Shown here piece after piece: positions 7,583-14,519 of a DNA stretch of 32,431 nt (position 1 is its first letter; every line of letters begins with the position of its first letter). The notes under the pieces are model-generated. The model ran no database searches, was not told where the DNA came from, and was given only the letters and a program-made list of their open reading frames with translations. Made by a program: the position numbers and the translations under genes. The DNA is from an uncultured Bacteroidales bacterium. GTDB taxonomy: Bacteria > Bacteroidota > Bacteroidia > Bacteroidales > Paludibacteraceae. The stretch is from assembly GCA_903830915.1 (NCBI GenBank), contig CAIKVR010000307.1, forward strand, positions 1 through 32,431, read 5' to 3'.

Positions 7583-7614
7583 CTCTCCCTCCTTGGAGGG
7601 AGCTGGAGGGAGGT
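7583..7614. repeat. intergenic repeat, copy 2 (inverted)
   Basis: Perfect hairpin CTCCCTCC/GGAGGGAG (7585-7602) followed by AGCTGGAGGGAGGTC. Read on the minus strand this is GACCTCC-CTCCAGCT-hairpin, the same order as copy 3 at 20374-20412 (GACCTCA-CCCCAGC-hairpin). Confidence 0.55.
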
Positions 7615-7686
7615 CAAAAACAACTAAACAACGAAACAGAAATAAATTACATTTAATTCAAAATAAATAGCGTTTGCTTTTATTCT

Positions 7687-7808
7687 CGCAACAGAAATTT
7701 CGCCAAAATTTTACACAGAGATCACGAAAAAGCATAAGAACAACGTCTGCGCAAACGCGCGGACTTGTCTTATTTTTTCGTGTGGTGTTTGGCGACACCT
7801 CTGTTGCG
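7687..7808. repeat. 122-base imperfect palindrome (MITE-like or structured element)
   Basis: Outer arms 7687-7705 and 7790-7808 share CGCAACAG and TCGCCA with a few mismatches between. Inner arms 7723-7752 and 7757-7782 pair from CACGAAAAA to GCGC with small bulges, leaving a four-base loop. It has no coding capacity for a transposase and no target-site duplication was identified, so a MITE is only one option. Confidence 0.55.
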
Positions 7809-7813
7809 GATAA

Positions 7814-7843
7814 GATTTAGTCCGCGTTTTTTGCGGACTAATC
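7814..7843. repeat. hairpin with TAGTCCGC arms
   Basis: GATTTAGTCCGC (7814-7825) pairs with GCGGACTAATC (7833-7843), an 11-base stem with one bulged T. No T-run follows on either strand, so it is not a typical terminator. Confidence 0.5.
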
Positions 7844-7928
7844 TTTCCGAATAATGGCAAGGCTATCGCCGGAGCCATGAAATATCTTCCCCACATTTTT
7901 CTATGTTCACTATGTTTTCTCTGCAGTG

Positions 7929-7953
7929 AGGGCTTCGCGTTGTGTGAAGCCCT
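7929..7953. repeat. hairpin AGGGCTTC/GAAGCCCT
   Basis: An eight-base perfect stem with a nine-base loop, about 60 bases before the hsdM start. It is close enough to lie in the hsdM leader and could affect its expression, but no promoter was placed to confirm this. Confidence 0.4.
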
Positions 7954-8012
7954 TATCTGCATTCGGACGGCTCCGGTATTAAATCCACAACTAATTTAAT
8001 ACTTAATACACT

Positions 8013-9584
8013 ATGTCGGAAGACCAGAAAAAGCAGCTAGAACAACAACTTTGGAATATTGCCAACACCCTGCGGGGCAAAATGAATGCAGATGAATTTC
8101 GGGATTATATTCTGGGATTCATTTTCTATAAGTACCTGAGCGAAAAAATGTGGCGCTATGCCGACGGAATTTTGAAAGAAGACAATATCCGCTTTGTTGA
8201 TATCGACGAAAACAGTGCATTGGGTATGGAATACCTGGAAGCTATCCGACACGAAACGCTCGGTAAGTTGGGCTATTTCCTGAAACCATCGGAACTGTTT
8301 AGCGAAATAGCCCGGCGCGGTATGTCGACAAGTTCTTTGTCTAACGATAATTTTATTTTGGGCGACCTGCAACGTATCCTCACCAATATAGAGCAAAGCA
8401 CGATGGGGACGGACAGTGAAGATGATTTCGATAACCTGTTTGAAGACCTTGACCTGACCAGTACCAAACTGGGACGAACCGAAACCCAAAAGAACGAACT
8501 TGTGTCCAAAGTGCTTTATCATTTAGACCAGATTGATTTCCATTTGGAAGATACCGAACTGGATGTGTTGGGCGATGCGTATGAATACCTGATTGGTCAG
8601 TTTGCCAGCGGTGCGGGTAAAAAAGCCGGCGAATTTTATACGCCGCAGGAAGTCAGTAAGATTCTGGCGCGCATTGTTACCACCGGCAAAGCCAAGTTGA
8701 AATCGGCCTACGATCCAACCTGCGGTTCGGCTTCGCTTTTGCTTCGCCTGGCCAAAGAAACACAGGTAACCAATTTCTACGGTCAGGAGCTGAACCGAAC
8801 CACGTATAACCTGGCTCGTATGAATATGATTTTGCACGGTGTGCATTACCGCGAATTTGATATACGGCAGGAAGATACACTGGAACACCCGCAACACCGC
8901 GGCATGCATTTCGAAGCGGTGGTGGCGAATCCTCCCTTTTCGGCACAGTGGAGTGCCAATCCGCTGTTTATGTCCGACGACCGCTTTAGTCAGTACGGCC
9001 GGTTGGCTCCTTCGAGCAAAGCCGACTTTGCTTTTGTGCAACACATGATCGATCATTTGGCCGACAATGGTATAATGGCAATGGTGTTGCCTCATGGTTC
9101 GTTGTTTCGGGGAGGAGCGGAGTTACAAATACGCCGCTACCTGATTGAAAACCGGAATTACCTCGATGCTGTGATTGGCTTACCTGCCAATATCTTTTAC
9201 GGCACAAGCATTCCTACCTGTATTCTGGTGTTCAAGAAATGCCGCGAATACCCCGACGATGTATTGTTTGTGGATGCCAGCCAGCACTTCGATAAAGTAA
9301 AGACTCAAAATGTATTGCGTGAAGAAGATATCGACCGGATAGTAAACTGTTACCGCCAACGGAGCGAAACGGAGAAATTCAGCAAGCGTGCCACCCTGGC
9401 AACCATTGCTGAAAACGACTATAACCTGAATATACCCCGCTATGTGGACACCTTCGAAGCAGAGGAACGTATTGATATTAATGCATTGGCGGGTGAGCTT
9501 GTGGAACTCGACAAGCAAATGGCAGAAACCGATAAAACCATTGCTGCTTTTTGCCAGGAACTTAATATCTCAACGCCGTTTTAA
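8013..9584 (+). CDS. hsdM: type I restriction-modification DNA methyltransferase subunit M
   Basis: This 523-residue protein is the adenine-N6 methyltransferase subunit that, with HsdS, methylates the host sequence and, with HsdR, forms the restriction complex. The N-terminal HsdM_N domain (LEQQLWNIANTLRGKMNADEF, then GFIFYKYLSEKMW) is followed by FYTPQEVS (about 208), the SAM-binding motif I DPTCGSASLLL (about 234) and catalytic motif IV NPPF (about 306). The motif I form is slightly divergent (DPTCGSAS rather than DPxCGSGG). Length and the EDTELDVLGDAYEYLI segment fit the type IC-like group. It is followed three bases later by hsdS. The gene is clearly richer in G+C than the ABC-3C genes upstream and than hsdS. 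Confidence 0.96.
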   Translation: MSEDQKKQLEQQLWNIANTLRGKMNADEFRDYILGFIFYKYLSEKMWRYADGILKEDNIRFVDIDENSALGMEYLEAIRHETLGKLGYFLKPSELFSEIARRGMSTSSLSNDNFILGDLQRILTNIEQSTMGTDSEDDFDNLFEDLDLTSTKLGRTETQKNELVSKVLYHLDQIDFHLEDTELDVLGDAYEYLIGQFASGAGKKAGEFYTPQEVSKILARIVTTGKAKLKSAYDPTCGSASLLLRLAKETQVTNFYGQELNRTTYNLARMNMILHGVHYREFDIRQEDTLEHPQHRGMHFEAVVANPPFSAQWSANPLFMSDDRFSQYGRLAPSSKADFAFVQHMIDHLADNGIMAMVLPHGSLFRGGAELQIRRYLIENRNYLDAVIGLPANIFYGTSIPTCILVFKKCREYPDDVLFVDASQHFDKVKTQNVLREEDIDRIVNCYRQRSETEKFSKRATLATIAENDYNLNIPRYVDTFEAEERIDINALAGELVELDKQMAETDKTIAAFCQELNISTPF

Positions 9585-9587
9585 GCT

Positions 9588-10751
9588 ATGGAAAAGAATA
9601 TACCAACATTACGGTTTCCTGAGTTTGTGGGGGAGTGGGTTGTAAAGCGATTAGGAGATGTGGCAAGTAGAATAGTTTCAAAAAACAAAGAAAAGAATAC
9701 TAATGTATTGACTATCTCAGCACAATATGGTCTAATTAGTCAATTAGAGTTTTTCAACAAATCAGTATCTGCAAAAGATGTGTCAGGATATTATTTGTTA
9801 AGCAGGAATGATTTTGCATATAATAAAAGTTATTCTAATGGTTATCCAATGGGAGCCATAAAGAGGTTGTCAAGATATGATAAAGGAGTGGTATCGACAC
9901 TTTATATATGCTTTAAAAATACCACAGAATTTGATAATTCATTTGCAGAACAGTATTTTGAAACAGGAAAACAAAATGAAGAAATTGAAAAAGTAGCGCA
10001 AGAAGGTGCAAGAAATCATGGGTTATTAAATATTGGAGTTTCTGATTTTTTCAATATTGAGGTAACAATACCTGAAATCACTGAACAAACCAAAATAGCT
10101 TCATTTCTTACCGCAGTAGATAATAAACTATCTCAATTGAAAAGGAAAAAAGAGCTTTTGGAACACTATAAAAAAGGAGTGATGCAAAAATTGTTTTCTC
10201 AGGAGTTGCGATTTAAGGATGAGAATGGGGAGGATTATCCGGAATGGGAAGAGAAGCCCTTAGGAGAATGCTTAGGTTATATTCAACCAACAAATTATTT
10301 AGTCTCAAGTACTGAATATGATGATTCTTTTAATATTCCAGTGTTGACAGCTGGGAAAACTTTTATTCTAGGTTATACAAATGAAACAACAGGGATATTT
10401 AAAGATAACTTACCAGTAATAATTTTTGATGACTTTACAACTGCAACTCAATTTGTTGATTTCCCTTTCAAAGCAAAATCTTCAGCTATGAAAATTCTTA
10501 TTGCCAATAAAAACGTAAATATAAAATTTATGTATGAGGCTATGCAAATATTGGATTATGAAATTGGAGGCCATGAAAGACATTGGATATCTAAATTTTC
10601 TCAGTTAAACTTATTAATCCCAACGCTAAAAGAGCAAACCAAAATCGCCAACTTCCTTTCAGCCATTGATGAAAAGATACAATACAATAATCAACAGATA
10701 GCGAAAATGGAGAGTTGGAAAAAGGGATTGTTGCAGCAAATGTTTGTATAG
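9588..10751 (+). CDS. hsdS: type I restriction-modification specificity subunit S
   Basis: This 387-residue protein determines the recognised DNA sequence. It has the usual two target-recognition domains: TRD1 (about 10-165) opening with LRFPEFVGEW, a central conserved helical spacer (EQTKIASFLTAVDNKLSQL through KKGVMQKLFSQ, about 165-205), TRD2 beginning DYPEWEEKPLGE (about 216), and a distal helical repeat (EQTKIANFLSAIDEKI...WKKGLLQQMF, 347-386). The two spacer copies are an imperfect direct repeat in DNA, the normal substrate for TRD exchange. Both TRDs are AT-rich compared with hsdM and hsdR. No silent hsdS cassette or invertase gene is in the window, so shuffling by inversion is not supported. 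Confidence 0.95.
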   Translation: MEKNIPTLRFPEFVGEWVVKRLGDVASRIVSKNKEKNTNVLTISAQYGLISQLEFFNKSVSAKDVSGYYLLSRNDFAYNKSYSNGYPMGAIKRLSRYDKGVVSTLYICFKNTTEFDNSFAEQYFETGKQNEEIEKVAQEGARNHGLLNIGVSDFFNIEVTIPEITEQTKIASFLTAVDNKLSQLKRKKELLEHYKKGVMQKLFSQELRFKDENGEDYPEWEEKPLGECLGYIQPTNYLVSSTEYDDSFNIPVLTAGKTFILGYTNETTGIFKDNLPVIIFDDFTTATQFVDFPFKAKSSAMKILIANKNVNIKFMYEAMQILDYEIGGHERHWISKFSQLNLLIPTLKEQTKIANFLSAIDEKIQYNNQQIAKMESWKKGLLQQMFV

Positions 10752-11191
10752 ATACCGCCCCATACCCCTCCCGAAAAAAATCGGGATAAATTGCGGGGCT
10801 TAAAGAGTGGTACTACGAAGCGATATACATTTTGTAGGAGAGTTTTACCAGACGAAAGAATGATTAATTGGTTAAATAATTATCCATTTTGACACCTAAT
10901 TAATTTTTACAATGCTCGCAAACGACCGACCTCGTCCGGTGAGCCGAAAAATGGAGTGAAGTAGGCGTAGTAAACTTTTTTGTTTGAGTCTCGACGTATT
11001 TCGTTGAGGCGAGTTTAAAAGTTTTCAGCCTGCAAACGACTAATTTTTCGAGTGAAGCGGGCGTAGTCTTGAACTTTTTTGCTTCGTTTTTTGGATCAAG
11101 CCAAAAAATGAAGTAGGGTTTAAGGGGCGAAGCCCCTGATATTCAATTTTATATTGACAATAGCTAATATAACGGATAATCATTATTAATT
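10752..11191. other. 440-base non-coding gap between hsdS and hsdR
   Basis: No gene is seen. It contains a TCCCGA/TCGGGA hairpin followed by TAAATTG (10769-10793), two diverged copies of a unit with GCAAACGAC and GAGTGAAG-GGCGTAGT (10918-10971 and 11032-11067), and a small AGGGGC/GCCCCT hairpin (11123-11137). The TCGGGATAAATTG part recurs inverted at 14308-14319. An hsdR promoter was not identified. Confidence 0.6.
10918..11067. repeat. two diverged direct-repeat units between hsdS and hsdR
   Basis: GCAAACGAC occurs at 10918-10926 and 11032-11040. GAGTGAAGTAGGCGTAGT at 10954-10971 matches 11050-11067 at 16 of 18 bases. Each is followed by an ACTTTTTTG tract. The spacing inside the units differs (36 versus 18 bases), so one has lost or gained sequence. 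Confidence 0.5.
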
Positions 11192-14032
11192 ATGACCAGT
11201 CAACCCGAACAATTATTGGAAAATAACCTGATGGCTCAATTGCAGCTGTTAGGCTATTCGTTTGTGTCCATAGCAGATGAAACAGATCTGCTTGCTAATC
11301 TGAAAACGCAGTTGGAGAAACACAACGGGGTGGAGTTTACAGCTAAAGAGTTTGAACGGGTGCTGAATATCCTCAGCAAGGGTTCGGTGTTCGATAAAGC
11401 CCGCACACTGCGGGAGAAACAGCACATTGTGCGTGATAACGGGCAGAGCCTGTATTTTGAGTTTATCGGTACGGATAACTGGTGCCAAAACCGGTTTCAG
11501 GTGACCAATCAGGTAAGCATGGAGGGTAAATACAAAAACCGTTACGATGTAACCCTGCTGATAAACGGTTTGCCACTGGTACAGATAGAACTGAAACGTC
11601 GTGGTATAGAACTGAAAGAAGCGTTTAATCAGGTATGCCGGTATCAGCGCCATTCCTACGGGGCATCGGTGGGGCTGTTTCAGTACGTGCAGATATTTGT
11701 TATCAGCAACGGGGTTAATACCAAGTATTTTGCCAACAACCGCCGCGACAGCTTTAAACAAACCTTTTACTGGAGCGACGAAAACAACCGCATTGTTACC
11801 CAGTTGGAGAAATTTGCTTTCAGCTTTCTGGATACCTGCCACATTTCCAAAATGATATGCAAGTACATTGTGTTGAGCGAAGCCTACAAAGTGCTGATGG
11901 TGCTTCGTCCGTACCAGTATTATGCGGTGGAAGCCCTGATAGAACGGGTGAAGAATACTACCAAAAACGGCTATATCTGGCATACTACCGGTAGTGGTAA
12001 AACACTTACTTCGTTCAAAGCTGCTCAGATATTGATGAATATGCCGCAAGTGCGCAAGGTAGTGTTTGTAGTCGACCGCAAAGACCTGGACTATCAGACC
12101 ACCAAAGAGTTTAACTCCTTCAGCAAAGGCAGTATTGATGGCACCGACAATACCAATGCGTTGGTCAAACAGTTTTCGGACGATACCAAACTTATTGTTA
12201 CCACCATTCAGAAACTGAATACGGCCATCAGCAAAAAACACCATCAGTCAAAAATGGAAAAGCTGAAAGACGAACGCATTGTGTTTATCTTCGACGAGTG
12301 CCACCGCTCCCAGTTTGGCGAAACACATACGCGGATAAAGGCTTATTTCAATAATATCCAGCTGTTCGGCTTCACGGGTACGCCTATTTTTGCCGAAAAT
12401 GCTGTAAAGAATGAACTGGGCAAACGAACAACTACCGAACTGTTCGGGGAGTGTTTGCACAAATACGTGATTACCGATGCCATACGCGATGAGAATGTAC
12501 TGAAATTTTCGGTGGAGTATGTGGGACGCTATAAGAAAAAAGACAGCAGCACCAATATAGATATCGAAGTAGAAGACATCGACCGGAGGGAACTGATGGA
12601 GTCGCCCAAACGACTGGAGAAAATTTCCGACTTTATTATTGCAAATCACGGTCGCAAAACCCATAACCGGGAATTTACGGCTATGTTTTGCGTGAGCAGT
12701 GTAGATACGCTCATCAAATACTACGAACTGTTTCAGACTAAAAAACAGGCGGGTGCTCATACGCTGCGTATAGCCACCATCTTTAGTTATGGCACCAACG
12801 AGGACGATAAAGATGCGAACGGTTTTTTGTCGGAGGATATAACGATGGGTGATGAGGGTGCAGCTGTAAACGCTCATAGTCGCGAGAAACTGGACGAGTT
12901 TATAGTACACTACAACACGATGTACGGTACCAACTTCTCGACCAAAGACAGTGAGTCATTTTATAACTATTACAACGATATCAGCAAAAAGGTAAAGGAA
13001 CGGCAGATTGATATTTTGCTGGTGGTAAATATGTTCCTGACTGGCTTCGACAGCAAAACCTTGAGTACGCTGTATATAGACAAAAACCTGAAATACCACG
13101 GCTTGATACAGGCCTATTCGCGCACCAACCGCATACTCAACGAACAGAAAAGCCAGGGAAATATCGTTGTGTTCCGTAATCTGAAAAAAGCAACTGACGA
13201 TGCGGTGTCGCTTTTCAGCAATGGTGGAGGTGAAGAGATATTCAAACCACCATACGAAGTTTGTTTGAAGAAATTCACCGAAGCGTTTGTGTACCTGCTC
13301 AAAGTGGCTCCCACTGTGGATAGCGTGTCGGAGCTAAAAGACGAAGAACAGGAACTGGAATTTGTAAAAGCTTTCAGGGAGTTGATGCGCATTAAAAATG
13401 AACTCAGCACCTTTGCCGATTTCAGCTTCGACCATCTGGTTATGAACTCACAGCTGTTCGACGATTACAAAAGCAAATACCTCGACTTATACGATAAGGT
13501 GCGAACCGACAACCAAAAAGAAAAGGTGTCGATACTGGAGGATGTGGACTTTGAACTGGAACTGATTCACCGCGACGAAATCAACGTGGCTTATATCCTG
13601 AAACTGCTGGCAAATATGAAAGGCGGTACAGCAGCAGAACGGGAGAAACGCAAAAAGGAAATTATTGATATGATAGCCGGCGAAGCACAGTTGCGCAGCA
13701 AGCGGGAATTGATAGAACAGTTTATTCAGGAGAATATGCCGTATATCGACGAGGCTGATGATATCCCCGATGCCTTTGAGCGTTTCTGGACCGAACAGCA
13801 ACAAACTGCTTTCAGCAAGCTGTGTGCGGAAGAAAACCTGTCGGATGCCAAAGTGGAAAAAGTCATTTCTGATTATATGTATGCCGAACGTGAACCCTTG
13901 CTGGACGAACTCCTCGAACTACGTAACGGCAATAGACCAACACTTCTCGAACGCAGAAAGACGGGTACCCGCATTCTGGACAAGATAAAGGCATTTGTTG
14001 AAACTTTCCTTACGGGAATTAATAATGACTAA
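11192..14032 (+). CDS. hsdR: type I restriction endonuclease subunit R
   Basis: This 946-residue protein is the ATP-dependent translocase and nuclease of the type I complex. The N-terminal nuclease shows RYDVTLL (Asp about 118) and IELKRRG (Glu133-Leu-Lys135), the PD-(D/E)XK site. The helicase motor has Walker A TTGSGKT (about 266-272), the DEAD-like DECHRSQFGE (about 368) and FTGTPIF (about 394), then a second RecA domain with VVNMFLTGFDSKTL and AYSRTNRI. The helical C-terminus that binds the methyltransferase is complete, so no truncation is seen. It is separated from hsdS by 440 bases of repeats, so it may have its own promoter. G+C is high as in hsdM, supporting common origin of the two. 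Confidence 0.96.
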   Translation: MTSQPEQLLENNLMAQLQLLGYSFVSIADETDLLANLKTQLEKHNGVEFTAKEFERVLNILSKGSVFDKARTLREKQHIVRDNGQSLYFEFIGTDNWCQNRFQVTNQVSMEGKYKNRYDVTLLINGLPLVQIELKRRGIELKEAFNQVCRYQRHSYGASVGLFQYVQIFVISNGVNTKYFANNRRDSFKQTFYWSDENNRIVTQLEKFAFSFLDTCHISKMICKYIVLSEAYKVLMVLRPYQYYAVEALIERVKNTTKNGYIWHTTGSGKTLTSFKAAQILMNMPQVRKVVFVVDRKDLDYQTTKEFNSFSKGSIDGTDNTNALVKQFSDDTKLIVTTIQKLNTAISKKHHQSKMEKLKDERIVFIFDECHRSQFGETHTRIKAYFNNIQLFGFTGTPIFAENAVKNELGKRTTTELFGECLHKYVITDAIRDENVLKFSVEYVGRYKKKDSSTNIDIEVEDIDRRELMESPKRLEKISDFIIANHGRKTHNREFTAMFCVSSVDTLIKYYELFQTKKQAGAHTLRIATIFSYGTNEDDKDANGFLSEDITMGDEGAAVNAHSREKLDEFIVHYNTMYGTNFSTKDSESFYNYYNDISKKVKERQIDILLVVNMFLTGFDSKTLSTLYIDKNLKYHGLIQAYSRTNRILNEQKSQGNIVVFRNLKKATDDAVSLFSNGGGEEIFKPPYEVCLKKFTEAFVYLLKVAPTVDSVSELKDEEQELEFVKAFRELMRIKNELSTFADFSFDHLVMNSQLFDDYKSKYLDLYDKVRTDNQKEKVSILEDVDFELELIHRDEINVAYILKLLANMKGGTAAEREKRKKEIIDMIAGEAQLRSKRELIEQFIQENMPYIDEADDIPDAFERFWTEQQQTAFSKLCAEENLSDAKVEKVISDYMYAEREPLLDELLELRNGNRPTLLERRKTGTRILDKIKAFVETFLTGINND

Positions 14033-14519
14033 CCCATCTCCCCCTCGTTTATAACGATGGGTGCATGGTTAAGCGTTTCAAACGCAAAAACCAGGTCGGC
14101 ATGTTCCATCCGTATCCTGTTATTTTTATAAGTAAACCCGAGAATAGAAACCAATGTACTCCGAAAAGAACACCAAAGACCGCATCAAACGTGACCTCAC
14201 TCTGGCACTGATTGTTATTCCGCTGGCATTGCTAATGGTGGCAGTAAGTCACCGGCGTGAGATATGGCAGTTTATAGTCAATAGTTTATAAATTGACGAC
14301 TTAGCTGCAATTTATCCCGCCTTGACGGGAGTGGCTTGGGGTGGTTTTGCTAATTAAGTCCAGTAGGAGTAAGACCGGTGACATTCCGGCATATCCGATG
14401 CCATATCACGATTTTTTAAGATAAATATTAGAACTTTGGTAGTACTTTGGTAGAACCTTGTGAGAAGATGTCAGAAAATTTATGTATAATATTGCAGCGT
14501 CAATTAATTATACAGAATT
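14033..14519. other. intergenic stretch between hsdR and the C39 exporter gene
   Basis: Contains a weak ACCCATC/GATGGGT hairpin at the end of hsdR (14032-14062), a small possible membrane-protein gene (14154-14291), a TCCCG/CGGGA hairpin (14315-14330) whose left flank CAATTTATCCCG repeats the gap upstream of hsdR in reverse, two copies of ACTTTGGTAG near 14430-14455, and a poor promoter-like TAATATTG at 14487-14494. No double-glycine precursor peptide was found. Confidence 0.5.
14154..14291 (+). CDS. possible small membrane protein (45 aa)
   Basis: ATG at 14154 opens a 45-residue frame: a charged N-terminus (SEKNTKDRIKRD), one strongly hydrophobic segment LTLALIVIPLALLMVAV, then a basic tail SHRREIWQF. 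Codon choice (CGC, CGT, CTG, CCG) resembles hsdR and the exporter genes rather than AT-rich spacer. No strong ribosome site is seen and no family is recognised. It lies between hsdR and the peptide exporter and has no GG leader motif, so it does not look like an exporter substrate. It may be chance. Confidence 0.4.
   Translation: MYSEKNTKDRIKRDLTLALIVIPLALLMVAVSHRREIWQFIVNSL

Larger units (their letters stand above)
7452..8012. other. 560-base non-coding stretch before hsdM
   Basis: No credible gene is seen here. It holds a reversed GACCTC-type repeat (7583-7614), an AT-rich spacer (7620-7680), a long imperfect palindrome (7687-7808), and two further hairpins (7814-7843 and 7929-7953). A leftward frame covering 7711-7962 translates across the palindromes and is Arg/His/Pro-rich with no domain. 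No clear hsdM promoter was found in the last 30 bases. Confidence 0.6.

Noticed and set aside
7711-7962. 83-residue leftward open frame before hsdM
   Set aside because: It is created by reading through the palindrome and hairpins, is Arg/His/Gln-rich with no domain and has no promoter or ribosome site.
8523-9095. 190-residue antisense frame in hsdM
   Set aside because: Antisense to the methyltransferase core with His/Arg/Gln-rich composition typical of shadow frames.
10083-10745. Direct repeat within hsdS as a sign of phase-variable inversion
   Set aside because: The two spacer copies are in the same orientation and belong to every two-TRD HsdS; no silent cassette or recombinase is present.
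11249-12244. 331-residue antisense frame in hsdR
   Set aside because: Long only because the G+C-rich hsdR lacks stops in that frame; it mirrors the nuclease and helicase motifs and has no domain of its own.
14487-14494. TAATATTG as promoter of the C39 exporter gene
   Set aside because: One mismatch in the -7 element and no TTTG at the right distance; kept only as a remark in the spacer entry.
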